Shown: one piece after another, positions 33,909 to 45,800 of the stretch
How the letters are laid out: every line of letters starts with the position of its first letter
Numbering within the stretch: position 1 is the first letter of the stretch
From: Leptasterias polaris
Lineage: Eukaryota; Echinodermata; Asteroidea; Forcipulatida; Asteriidae
Assembly (NCBI GenBank): GCA_037783415.1
Contig: JAZGTN010000089.1
Span: forward strand, 4,154,001-4,218,000
Direction of reading: 5' to 3'
DNA: 64,000 bases
The notes under the pieces: model-generated
Seen by the model: the letters and a program-made list of their open reading frames with translations, nothing else
Told to the model about the DNA's origin: nothing
Database searches by the model: none
Translations under genes and position numbers: made by a program

Positions 33909-34229
33909 CCACGTGCTTATATCAACCAGTGCTTATTACTGTTAGTGTTATGGGAAATGTTATTAGTTTGTAACTACTACTATATATCTATAGACCCCAT
34001 GCATATATGACATCACACGCTAAAAAAGCGCCCTCACTGAGGCCAAAAAGCGCCCTCACTGAGGTCAAAGGAGGCAGACGATTGGACGATAGGTGTTCTT
34101 TGTGCGTAAAATAGTGTGCGTGACCTCAGGGCCCATTTAGCGTTCCGCGTTATGCAAGGGGTCTATTACACTCATGCTGAACTGCCCTAGTATTGTACAT
34201 GGTCAATGCATGTCAAATTACCTCGGCTA

Positions 34230-34455
34230 TAGATAGTTCCCAGTAGACGCCATCTTTACGGGCAAATCGCATTTTGGCTTGCAGGCGCGTCAAGCGCTCA
34301 AATTATTAACGCAGCCGCGTCATTCACTAACCAATCATGCAATGAGTTTTGTGAAATGTACGCGTGCTGCACGCCGTTCTCACGCGTAACGCATGACTGT
34401 GTGTTCCAAGTTGCCCGTAAAGATGGCCGATTTACGTCATATTGCAACCTATCTA
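34230..34455. mobile_element. 226-bp CG-rich MITE, copy 2 (reverse orientation)
   Basis: TAGATAGTTCCCAGTAGACG to CATATTGCAACCTATCTA. Very close to copy 1 at 24295-24520 read on the other strand; flanking CTA/TAG extend the palindrome. Confidence 0.85.
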
Positions 34456-34872
34456 TAGTGTAAATCAACTGAAGTATTTTGCTTTCTTTTGTTATGTCAC
34501 ATGTCCAAGTAGATACTTCCATTGAGATATTGTGTCATTGCGCATAGAGTGCACGTAACAATTACCAAGTAAATTTTTATGTTCATTCATTTTTGGTGTA
34601 GTTGCCAAAGGGTTACCCTCCCTTTTTTAACATGTTGCCTAAACTGTTTTTATTTAATAAGCATTGAGGGAAGATTTATCTTATTTTGTTTTATGATACT
34701 AAGTATGCTGGGATACCCAACACAATTAATAGATGATTCCCAGACTAAGTTAACATTAGAACATAAGTTTTGTTTAAAAATGTTGTTTTGTTACACAACG
34801 AAGTACGATTTAGTCAATTGATACCTAACAAGAACGCCGGACTTGTCAAGTTCTGAATTTACTGGTCCGAGG

Positions 34873-35980
34873 CTAACATCGATTATTATTATTGGTTTAT
34901 TAAAAATCAAACTTTGCAGCCAAAAGGCTGAATTGCGTTTAAGTTACAATATAAAAATACATTCAAACATCAAAGAGTCAAATCCAAGAGCAAATATACA
35001 ATAAGAGACTATAAAAATAGAGATTATTTAAATAATAAATAAAAAACTGAAAGAGGATATACAATAAACCAATTTTTACAAAATGAAAACAAATTATCTA
35101 TAGGCCAGTAAAATTATTGATGATTGAGCAGCTCAACTAGGGCGGGAATGCAACTTTTTCTGAACCGGTTTGTCCTGCACTTAACTAAGCAAAGTTTATC
35201 AGAATTTCTCAAGTTGTTATTTCTAGGTGGGGGAAGCCATTGTTTATATCTGTCAGAGTTGAGGAGTGAGTTACCAAAATTAATGAAGAGCTGATCAAGT
35301 CTCACATCCATGGCAGGGAGGCCAAGCTGGGAATATATTTCTGCAAAAGACTTAGTTTTACAGTAATCATACGTCAAGATGATACGAAGGGCCTTGCGCT
35401 GCAATTTTTCTAGGCAACCAAGCTGAGACTTATTGAGGCTTGAATACCAGACCGGGCAAGCATATTCAATAGTTGGTCTGACATACATGATGTAAACATC
35501 ATCAATAGACATGCAGCACCGTTTTAATTGGCGCAGAAGGTACAATTTATAATTGAAGGCTTTGCACATTGAATTTATCTGGGTATCCCATTTAAGGTTA
35601 TTCTTCTGAAGATGGACCCCAAGAATGTTCATACAAGTAGTGTGAGTGATGGCTGAATTACCAATATGAAAAGTAGGTGGTACAGCTGGGGTGCGCTGGA
35701 AACAAATATTCAAAGCTTGACACTTGGGAGGGTTGATTTTCATGTTGTTAGTGTCAGCCCACTGTTGGAGAAAGTCTAATTCGTTTTGCAAACAGATAGC
35801 ATTCTCAGAGTTTTTAAAAGACTGGTTAATGGTCATATCATCAACATACTTATAGTGAGCCACCTCTTGTTGATTGGTGACAAAGTCATTAAACATGACC
35901 AAAAAGGCAATCGGTCCAATTTTGGTGCCTCGGGCCGGAGGTCCAGTGTAAATCTCGAGCCCTGACTGTATTGTAATCAA
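34873..35980 (-). mobile_element. 5'-truncated non-LTR retrotransposon (CR1/Jockey-like), RT half of ORF2
   Basis: A 288-codon frame ends at 35114. It begins GLEIYTGPPARGTKIGPIAF, the RT domain 4 block, then YKYVDDMTIN (YVDD catalytic pair), NNMKINPPKCQ, LGVHLQKNNLKW, TIEYACPVWYSSL and LEKLQRKALRIIL. Finger domain and endonuclease are missing at the 5' end, and the 3' UTR runs to an ATT-rich tail near 34880. The frame from 35980 to the stop is intact, so the insertion is probably fairly young. It is not a host gene. Confidence 0.92.
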
Positions 35981-36167
35981 CTAATCATAACTGTTCAGCA
36001 AATTTATGCATTTTAAAGACCATCCCTTATTCATGCACTGAAAATATTATTTTATCACAGTTGTGTGATTATAAAGTGATTTTATGTTTCAATTTCATTT
36101 CAAAAGGGAATTCAGCCTTTTGTTTGCCCAATTGATCCAAAAAGTAACATACAAAAAGAAAAAACCC

Positions 36168-36290
36168 AAACATAAATACACACAACTCTCTTACAAGTAT
36201 TTTAAAAGCATGTAAAGTTTGTTTATATTATAAACAAACTTTACATGCTTTTAAAATACTTGTAAGAGAGTTGTGTGTATTTATGTTTTG
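36168..36290. repeat. Perfect palindrome, arms about 60 bases, no spacer
   Basis: AAACATAAATACACACAAC ... AAGTTTGTTTATA meets TATAAACAAACTT ... GTTGTGTGTATTTATGTTTT. I see no mismatch between the arms. Confidence 0.93.
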
Positions 36291-36845
36291 TTTTTTTTGT
36301 CAAGTAATATCCTGGTTTGATATAAACTGGGCTATATAAAAACACTGACTGCAGTAGAATACTATACAGTATTACAAAGTTCACTATTCTTTCTACATGT
36401 GTCAGGCCTGCTTTCTAACATGCAATTGGTGTTCATGGGTGATCGGTCCTTCTACCATGCATGGAGGAAGGAAGAGACTTCCTTCCTCCATGCTTCTACA
36501 CAGTTGACTGCAATAATGAGAGCAGTTGAAATCACCTGAATGGAGGCAGGAAGATTGATTTATGCAAAATGTTACACTCGGTGTCAAAGTCCACTATTTA
36601 TTGACAATTTTCTCTGCAACAGACTCTGTAAAAGCACTGTGTGATACTGGAACACCTAGATATGCTGTCCGGTCAATGGTTGGTCAATTGTGCACCGTTC
36701 CACTTCAGTGATCAATTATTAATGGAAGCAGTTCATGCTGGGTTTCTCATACAATGCTACATTCATGCAGACATGTTTAGCATCGGCACGACAAGTTTCA
36801 TGATGTAAATTGGAAAGAGACAAAAAGAAGATTCAAGATTTGAAG

Positions 36846-36866
36846 ATGAGCCAAACGTTGGGACAG
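36846..36866 (+). CDS. Candidate first coding exon of the ST6GALNAC-like gene (residues 1-7)
   Basis: ATG plus six codons (MSQTLGQ) run straight into a GTAAGA donor at 36867. Joined to the next exon in phase 0 they give MSQTLGQKQKFF, a short basic cytosolic tail before the signal-anchor, as expected for a GT29 enzyme. An ATG ATG TAA lies just upstream, so this is the first usable ATG. No homology can support seven residues; the evidence is position, phase and splice site. Confidence 0.5.
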
Positions 36867-39800
36867 GTAAGACTGTTTTTACCTCATCATACTATTATCA
36901 TTTAGTTTAATTAACTAGGTCCCAGTTCCTCCCAATGAGCTTTTGCGAGTTAGATTTGAATAATGTCTGGGTAGTTTGCTTAGTCACAAGTTCCTGCTTA
37001 AATTTGAATTCCTCAGACTATAGAGACAGTTGCTATGTCACATGATTAGGGGCAAGCTTTTGCTTAGTTACGTAAGAGACGGTGAACACCCATACACAAT
37101 TCTGAATGGATGTGTATGGCACAATGGTACCAGGGTTTGCTCATCTGGAGATTGATATACAAAAGTTTGCCCTGAAATATTTGACAGAGCAACTTTCTCT
37201 GAGGTATTCAAACTTGTGACAAAGCAAGTCATTGTACCAGACATTATTCAAATCATAACTCATAAATGGCTTAGGCCAAGTAAAATAAATAACATGTTGC
37301 TCGTCCCCGCCCGCTCCGATTTTGGACGCCGCACCGAATTTTAATTATTTTTTATTTAAAAAAAAAAAGGGGGGGGGGAATAAATAAAAATCTACGAAAT
37401 CAATTTATCGGAGTCCAGAAAATCGAATAAAAAATAAAAAAATATACAAACTATATGATTGGTTGATTTGTTTCCATCAATTCAAAATATTTTTGAATAT
37501 TTGTGTAATGTGTATTTAAGTAGGGACACTACAAACTATCTGTTTTTTTTATTTGCATTTATGGCTTTCCATAGTTTTCCAACCTCGGTTGGCAAAAACT
37601 CGGGTTGTGACATTGTAATAGAAAGGTCTATATGTTATGACGGCCATCTTAGACATGGTGGCCATCTTGAAAAAAAATTTAAAAAAATTTGAAAATAACA
37701 AGGACCTTCCTCACAAATTTTTTAAAAGTCCGGACGAGCAACATGTTATTTATTTTACTTGGCCTTATGCCCAATTGAAGGATTTAGAAGGATTTTGGCC
37801 GGCAGGCTCATAATTTAACCATTGCTTTGTAGTGACGTACATGTGTAGGAGCTAAGAGGAAATGGAAGGATTTGGGCCTCACTCTCGCCAAACTGCCTAG
37901 TCTGACAAGGTCGTTTGTTTCATGCAGGAATATCTTCCTCATTGATTATAATGTATTTGTAACTAATCAATCATTGACCAGGTTTTCAGAATTTTGTTCG
38001 AGTCAACTTGAAAATGTCAGTTTTTGAAAGACAACTTTCAAACCATCAAGAAGAAAAACCAACCACTGATGGTATTATACTTTTTGAGAAAACAAAAGAT
38101 AATTAGGGATTAAACAGTGTGAGGAGCCAGTCTTTACTGTCTTGTAAAGATTGAGTCAGTTGGTGGCTGGCCGCTGTTAATGGACCGAGCCGGCTAGGTC
38201 CATCAACAGCGGCCAGCCACCAACCAAGTTCATTACCACGCAGTGAATACCGGCTCCCCAAACTGTAATTCCCATTAATAAAAACCTAAACAACAAAAAA
38301 CCCAAAAACAAATTCAGAATTTTGGGACTTTTCTTTCGCCATTATTTTTAGAAATGTTCTACTCAATGTTCAATGGCCATTCCTTAGGCTGTTCAATTTT
38401 TGCGTGGCACCTAAATTAAATATTACACTAAATTAAATATTTATACTGCATATTTTCAAGAACCAGACTTGAAAATTAACAGCAATTACTTTAGTTGGTG
38501 TTCAGCTTTATGTTTCGCATTATGTTGGTTTCCTGCATACTTCTGCACGTACGCCAATGGGTGTTATATGTGTGAGCATAGGGGCACCATCTGTCTTCAC
38601 TAAAATAAATTTAAAAAAATATGCACAAAGATAACAGTTAAAAGTTCCCTGCACAACGAGCACAAAATATGCATTTTAAACAATATGCTTGTGTAGGGGC
38701 CATGTATTCGCTAGTTCACAGAACCTGTCTTTATGATTGTTATCACATGTTAATAACAGTGTTGTAGTCGAGTCACCTGTGTCGAGTCCGAGTCCGAGTC
38801 TCAAGTCACTTGGTCCGAGTCCGAGTCCGAGTCACGAGTCACTTGGTCCGAGTCCGAGTCCGAGTCACGAGTCACTTGTTTAAATATTGATTGCAAACCA
38901 AATGTAGTAAAATAAGAATTGGAAATGACAAAATAAAACACATTTATTTTAAACAAAGTTCTGTTAAAGTTTTTGTTAAAGTTGGTATAACCAAAAGAAA
39001 CAATACGGGGTGGAACGGCATATATGCCATGACTGAAAAAATGTTGTACTACTTTTTACTTGTGACGTGACCAAACTTGACGTCGTGTGTGTGTGTCGAC
39101 CATGTGTAGAAACTGGTGCAAACAACACACAGCCATCACAGTGCAATATGCAGGCTGTGTTTTACAGGTACCAAACATGCCATTTCCCTGGTAATATGCA
39201 TCAAGCACGTTGACAGAATACCAGCATAATACTGGTGTCGTGCATCCCAGTGTTATTATGCGTATTGAACATACGAATCGAACATACACGCGCTGTACGT
39301 AGATGGCCATCTACACAATAATCACGAACACTATTACTTGTAACACCATACGACAGTGTACTTATTTATTGTGCTAGACGTTAACTCCATGTGCACTCCG
39401 GGAATGACGATCGGATCATCGGAATTGTTTTTATTATTTAAAAAAAGTTTTGTTTGTGAAAATACGTGACTCGAGTCACGAGTCCTCGGGGACAAGTCCG
39501 AGTCATGATAGTCGAGTCTGAGTCCGAGTCTTTTGCAGACGTGACTCGAGTCAAGTCCGAGTCACCGAAATTGTGACTCGAGACGGACTCGAGTCCGAGT
39601 CCTGGACTCGAGTCATACAACACTGGTTAATAATATGTGACCAGTCTTCGACCAATCAGAGTGCGTAAACTCTTTGAGGTATTTAATTTATCAATTTATA
39701 AAATACGCAACATATGGAAGATTAGAATAAAAGACATACTTTTAGATAAAAAAAACGGCATTTCAGATGAAACCAATTATTCTCAACTCATTACTAAATT

Positions 39801-42800
39801 CCAATCAATAATCGTCACATGTTTCTGATGTACAGTGCATGAGAATATTGTATGAGGTAGAGTGTTGAAAAATCTCAGCACAAAAGAATCCACAGTTTGT
39901 AACAATGTAACACAAATATTCAAAAATAGTGTTGGGGAAAAAAGCAATCTATCAAGGGATGTATTTTTATTTAGTTGAATTCAGTCACAACACCTGTTAA
40001 CATGACTGATTGCTTTCCTAGCATTCGGCCGTCCATGCCAACAGAGAGGTATATTTAAAATTTAAAAAAATTTATGAGATATCGCCCAACTCACAAGGCC
40101 ACGGACGGCCACTCAAGGTGAGGGCTACACATAACTGATTTGGGCTATCGACCCAAATCAATTGACACCAGGGGCACGTTGCCTCCTACTCCTGGGGCTG
40201 AAACAGGGTTACCCCCCTTCACAGTCCTTAAGGATGTAGGCATGGGTATCATCCACTAGGAGCCTGTCTGGTAGAGCAGAATGCACTACCTTCCCAACTT
40301 TTTCGAAGCAATTATGGTTAAGTGCCTTGCTCAGGGGCACAAGTGTCATGACCGGGTATCGAACCCACACTCTGCTGCTGAAAACACCAGAGCTTAGGTC
40401 CAGTGACCTAGACCTCTCGGCCATGACACGCCAACAATATCAACAATAGAAAGGTCTAGATACATGTAGGTTGAAAATAAGATGGCCGAACCATGATCGG
40501 TCTTGTACTTTATACCATAAACTGAAATGTATATTCCTTTAAAATTTTGTTTGTTTTGCTTTACAGAAACAAAAGTTCTTCTTATGCCTTGTGTTTTCAG
40601 TCTTCTCTTTGACCTTTTGGGGATTTTATCTGACCTCTAGGTCTGGCACCTTTTTTTACACAAACTTAATACGTAACAATGCCAAGGGAGAATTATTAAG
40701 CAAATTGTATCATTCTGTAGGCCTACTGTCTAATTTTACTCCAGCAAATCATCAGTCAACATCCATTTCGAAAAATCAGAAAACTTTAAGCAAAACATTT
40801 GCGAGTAATTTTACGAATCATTCAGTGCATTCTTCTCGATCTATCGGAAATCAAACGACTTTTAAGACATCTGCAGGGAATGAATCGGAAAATCTTCAGG
40901 GATTCAACAAATCAAGAGAATATGCATACACAAAAGTGAAAACAGCAAAACAGGCAGAGACAGCCGATGCACCCACAACAATTTTGGATCGTTTGAAATC
41001 GCCAAGTCGCCAAAAACTGCTAGATTCTCCAAGTTCTGAGAACAAGTCGAAAGTTGTCTCAACGCCGAGTCCGTTGTATACTCACCATGGCTTCTTATCT
41101 GTGTTGGATCACAATAAGGTATGTAGTAACGGCAGATGTGATCATTTAAAAAAAGGATGGCTTATGACTGGAGATGTGGATTAATTAAAGTGCTTTAAGT
41201 TTTTGTCAACATAATGCTTATTTAAAGGCAAAATTATAAAGAAAGCTACAATAAAAGTCACCTGTGAAAGTTTCGCCCGAGTACAGTGTCTATTTGTTGA
41301 GAATACAGCAAAAAATGTCACATTATTTTCACAAGAGTGTCGAATCCATCCACATTTAATGAGGTGACAGCGGGCACGAACCGCATCTGCGACGGCAGCA
41401 TTCGCGAACGGACACCTGGCAATTACCCTCAGAAATATGGAGAAACAATTCATGCATGAATCGTTTCTCAGATTCAAATGTTTTGGGGTGAAAAGTTATG
41501 AAAACAATATTACTTCGAAGGGAATGCTTTCTAAAAAATAGTTTGCACTATTAAGAGTTGCAGTGCTTTACCAATCTATGACTCTGCCTTTTAAAGGGTG
41601 TGTACAACATTGGTAATTGTCAAAGACCAGTATCCACACACTTGATGTGATCCAACTTATAACATGAAACAACAAACCTGTGAAAGTTTAAACTCAATCG
41701 GTCTTCAGAGTCAAGAGAAAACAGTGAAAAAAAAAACTTTTATGTTTTAACTTTTTTTCAAACATCGGAATTTTATCCTGCAGGATAAAGACTATTGTTT
41801 TACTCATTTCCTAAAAACTATGGCATTTCAAGCAAAACTATTTCAAGGGAAGTTTTCCACAATGACCATCTTTATACCATGTAAGTTATGTGCAAATCTG
41901 TCAACATTTATATTTTAAATCTTACCAATGTTGTACACACCCTTTAAGGGGAAGTACACGTACGCTGTTGTTTTGCATTTTTGATGATTAGATTAATTTC
42001 CATCTTCTACTTTGTAGTCTTTGTTAAACACTAGACATTCAAACCGTAAAAGTTTCTTTAAAACCATGTCATGTAACAACGAAAAGAAACAAAAAACTAG
42101 AAATTTAGAGTTTGTCTTCAAAAAGATAAACTCTAGGTGTTCCGAACACCTAAAAAAAACAAAAAAAACAAGAGGAGTTCCGGGCAGGCCTGAACACTTA
42201 ATAATTTAAGAGCAAGGGAAATGTCAAATTTAATTTTGTGTTATTTTTCAATAGATAGAGTCCTCATTCGAGTGAGGGCAATACAAATCTCTAACCTCAA
42301 GATAAAATAGTGTAAATTGCCAACTGTCAATTCTGGACAAAATTTCCCAACATCCAAAACATCCGATGACATCATTCTGAGAAAAATGGGTTTTACTTTT
42401 TTTTGTACGGGGATGTTTTGGTTCATTCCTGACTTTCAATGACAATCAAAACGGCCTTGAATTTGACATTTTTACTGACGAAATATTCCTCCTTGGAATG
42501 TTATTCAGCCTTTAGTTTTGAAATCCAATGACGCCATGTTTCAATTTTCGCTAATAAGTGTCTAACTTTGTGTTATTTGGTTTGGTGTTATCCCTATAAA
42601 ATAGAAACTTAATCTTCACTGCACACAATGTGCCCTTGTGTCCAGCTCTGGACAGCTTCTGAATTCTGGCGCCGGCTATCTTATCGACGAAGCTGACTGC
42701 GTCTTTCGAATGAATAATGCACCGTCTGCTGGATATGAGGAAGATGTGGGGTCTCGAACAACGGTCCGGGTTATTGCTCATGCATCAACCTCACACCTTA

Positions 42801-45800
42801 AGAAGAACCACCACTCTCTGGTCGGTAACCCGAGTCCACCTAAGTATGTTGTGGGATGGGGACCAGCAACAGCCCTGAGTCCGAATGGGAAAGGATACGC
42901 ATACAATATTCTCCGAGACATTGCTAAGAAGTACAAGAAGACGGAATTCTTTCATATAACTCAGGAACAGATGAACAAAGCTGATGAAATATTCGAAGCT
43001 GAAACTGGCGTCCCAAGGTATTGCACATGTTTCAATTTGTCGGGATCATGTAGATGTATCAATAAACTCACCTGCCCCTCCCTACCTTCTCTAACCCACT
43101 TCAATAACACCTCTACTGGATCTTTGGTAAATTTCAACAGAAAAACCTACATTTTTTCTATTTCTGCCAACTCTCCTCGACAATCTTTCCATGTTTTGAT
43201 GAACAATTCTGACAATCTACCTGATTATGGAAACCTGTTTTATATTGAATGTAATTCTAAATATCTCCCTGATTATTGTACAAAATCTCCCTGGCATGCA
43301 AATGTTTGGCAGCTCTGCATTATGGCAAACAATAAATGTTACATTTTGACACTTTTCCCCAAAGTATTATTAGAATTTTCAACTATACTCCGATTACCTT
43401 CACAACGTGATTTAGCATTCGAGAAAGACTCTGCTGGGGTCGAAACGTTGGGCCATTAACTTTTTGGGGGGCATTTATACCATGGGTCCTTTTGGTTAGT
43501 TAGCAGTTTGCAACGGCTAATTATATTTTCTCAAAATTATCATTTGAAGCATTTTGATGGTGCTTTAATAACAATACAAATAATAATAGTGACATTTAAA
43601 ATGCACCGTGTCTGTCAGACATGACACTCTTGGCACGGCTGAGAGGAAAGGGCAGAATTTTGTGAACAAAAAAACAACAATCTAACTGATTAAGTTAGGA
43701 ATTACGTAAAAGGTAGGTTTTTAACTGAATTTTGAGTTGTGTATATATGAGGGTTTCTCTTCGGTTTCAAAGTGATGGGCTAAATCTTGAGAACAATCGA
43801 CTTCCCCAAGAGTGCTAGGAACTTGGGATCTGTAGAAGTACTTAGGCATCATCAGAGCTAGTTGTCCACTACATTGCTCTACGACTACGTTAATTTGAAA
43901 CAAAAATGCTTGGGTTTTTATTCTGACAGGATGACATCAGGGACACATTTGAGTACAGGATGGTTCACCATGTTGCTGGCCCGTGCAGTTTGTGATGAGA
44001 TTCATATTTATGGAATGGTCAATGACCAGCACTGCCAGTAAGTAGATTGTCGACTTGTTTTTGTTTAAATATTTTTATCCGCTGTACATGCATTTCTCTT
44101 ATTAAATGTTCACAGATTAGCACACAACATAAAGTTGGTCATGATGGGAAAATTCCCCTTGTTTGTTGGGTTGAAATGCAATAGTTTTTGAGAAATTAGT
44201 AAAACAATAAGTTTTGACCTTGCAAGGCAAAAACTCAATGTTTGAAAACAGTAAAACCATTTCAGGATTTGTTCTCATTTTTCTTGTGACTCCAATGACC
44301 GATTGAGCATTAACTTTCACAGGTTTGTCCTTGCATATGGGTTACATCAAGTGTGGATATAGCCTTGTCCAAGGCTCTTTCCCGCTTTGAATTCACCAGG
44401 TAGCATAACAATACTGGCACGGTACTGCAGTACTTGATATACAGTGGGGTCGAAGCATGGTTTTTCAACCTCGTACCAAAAAACGAAGCCGAAACAGAGC
44501 CTTGTTCATACTGTAAACGGCAGCTTATGTTTTTCTTTATCATTGCGCAGGGATTCCAGCGCAAATTACGTATGCTGGAATCGGATATTGAATATTCATT
44601 TCCTGTACTGGGCGGATAATCGTCCAATCATAAACTCTCGTTGTGACGTAATGATGTGTGTAGTATTCACCTTGCCACTGTACATTAACCAATGAGCATA
44701 CACCTTCGGGAAATATTAGCATAAAGCAACTCCGCCCACAATCTGACCTTTTACAGTATGAACAAGGCTCTGTTTCGGCTTCGTTTTTTGGTACGAGGTT
44801 GAAAAACCATGCTTCGACCCCACGGTATACTGTATATCAAGTACTGCAGTACCGTGCCAGTATTGTTATGCTACCTGGTGAATTCAAAGCGGGGTGCTTG
44901 CGTAAAATGCCTTGGACAAGGCTAGTGTGGATACTGGTCTTTGACAATTACCAATGTTACACATGTATGTGCTTTTAAGGTAGAGTCATCATTTGGTTTT
45001 TGTCAACATAATGCATGTTTATTGGCAAAATTATCAAGAAAGATACAATAAAAGTCACCTGTGAAAGTTTCAGCTGAATACAGCGTCTACATGTTGAGAA
45101 AACAGCAAAAAACCTGTCACGGTATTTTCACACAAACGTAGAATCCATCCACATTTTAGCAAGGTGAAAGTGAGTACCACCTGCCTCTCTGGCTGCAGCA
45201 TTCGCCAACGGACACCAACCCACAGAAATCTGGGAAAAACAATTCATGCATGAATCGTTTATCAGATTCAAATGTATTTCAATTGTTTTCTAGTCAACGG
45301 GGGCATTTCAGATGAAATGATTTCGCAGGATCCTTACTACCATTACCATGTGTATAACAAGTAAGCTTTCCGATAGAAACTTCACAATTTTTTTAATGAC
45401 CCTACTTTTTTTAAAAGATGGTACACCACATATGGATTCATTTCGAAAATTCAGTGTCAACAATGCACTTAAAAATATATATATATAATGTAGTAATTCT
45501 GTTTTGAGGAGTAATTTAAATACATCATCTAGATTTCAAAAAACACACAAAATTACCACCCTGTGAAAATGTCATTAAAGGCCCTGTACACTATTGGTAA
45601 GATCGAAAAACACAAATGTTCACAGATTCACACATAACTTACATGATTTAAAGTAAGTAATGGTAGAAAGGGTTCCTTAAAATATTTCTGCCTAAAATGC
45701 AATCGTTTCTGAGAAATGAGTAAAACAATAGTTTTTATCGCGCGCGATAATAAACTCGATGTTTGAAAAACAGAAAACACATAAGGTCTCTTTTCACTAT

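Larger units (their letters stand above)
28800..36845. other. Intergenic region between MAN1B1 and the sialyltransferase
   Basis: The two genes diverge. No supported exon. Content: GC-rich patch 29150-29230, hairpin 30568-30632, MITE 30817-31186, TTAGGG tract 31234-31373, SINE 32176-32438, TTAA-family 32803-33165 and 33267-33545, SINE 33548-33908, MITE 34230-34455, LINE 34873-35980, palindrome 36168-36290. Stretches 29350-30480 and 31500-32170 are AT-rich with nothing recognised. Confidence 0.55.

Noticed and set aside
35114..35980. 288-residue open frame as a host gene
   Set aside because: Clear reverse-transcriptase blocks including YVDD, with truncated 5' end.
43018..43459. C-terminal extension of the motif L exon
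   Set aside because: A GT donor at 43018 joins in phase to the motif S exon; the extension enters intron and an interspersed repeat.
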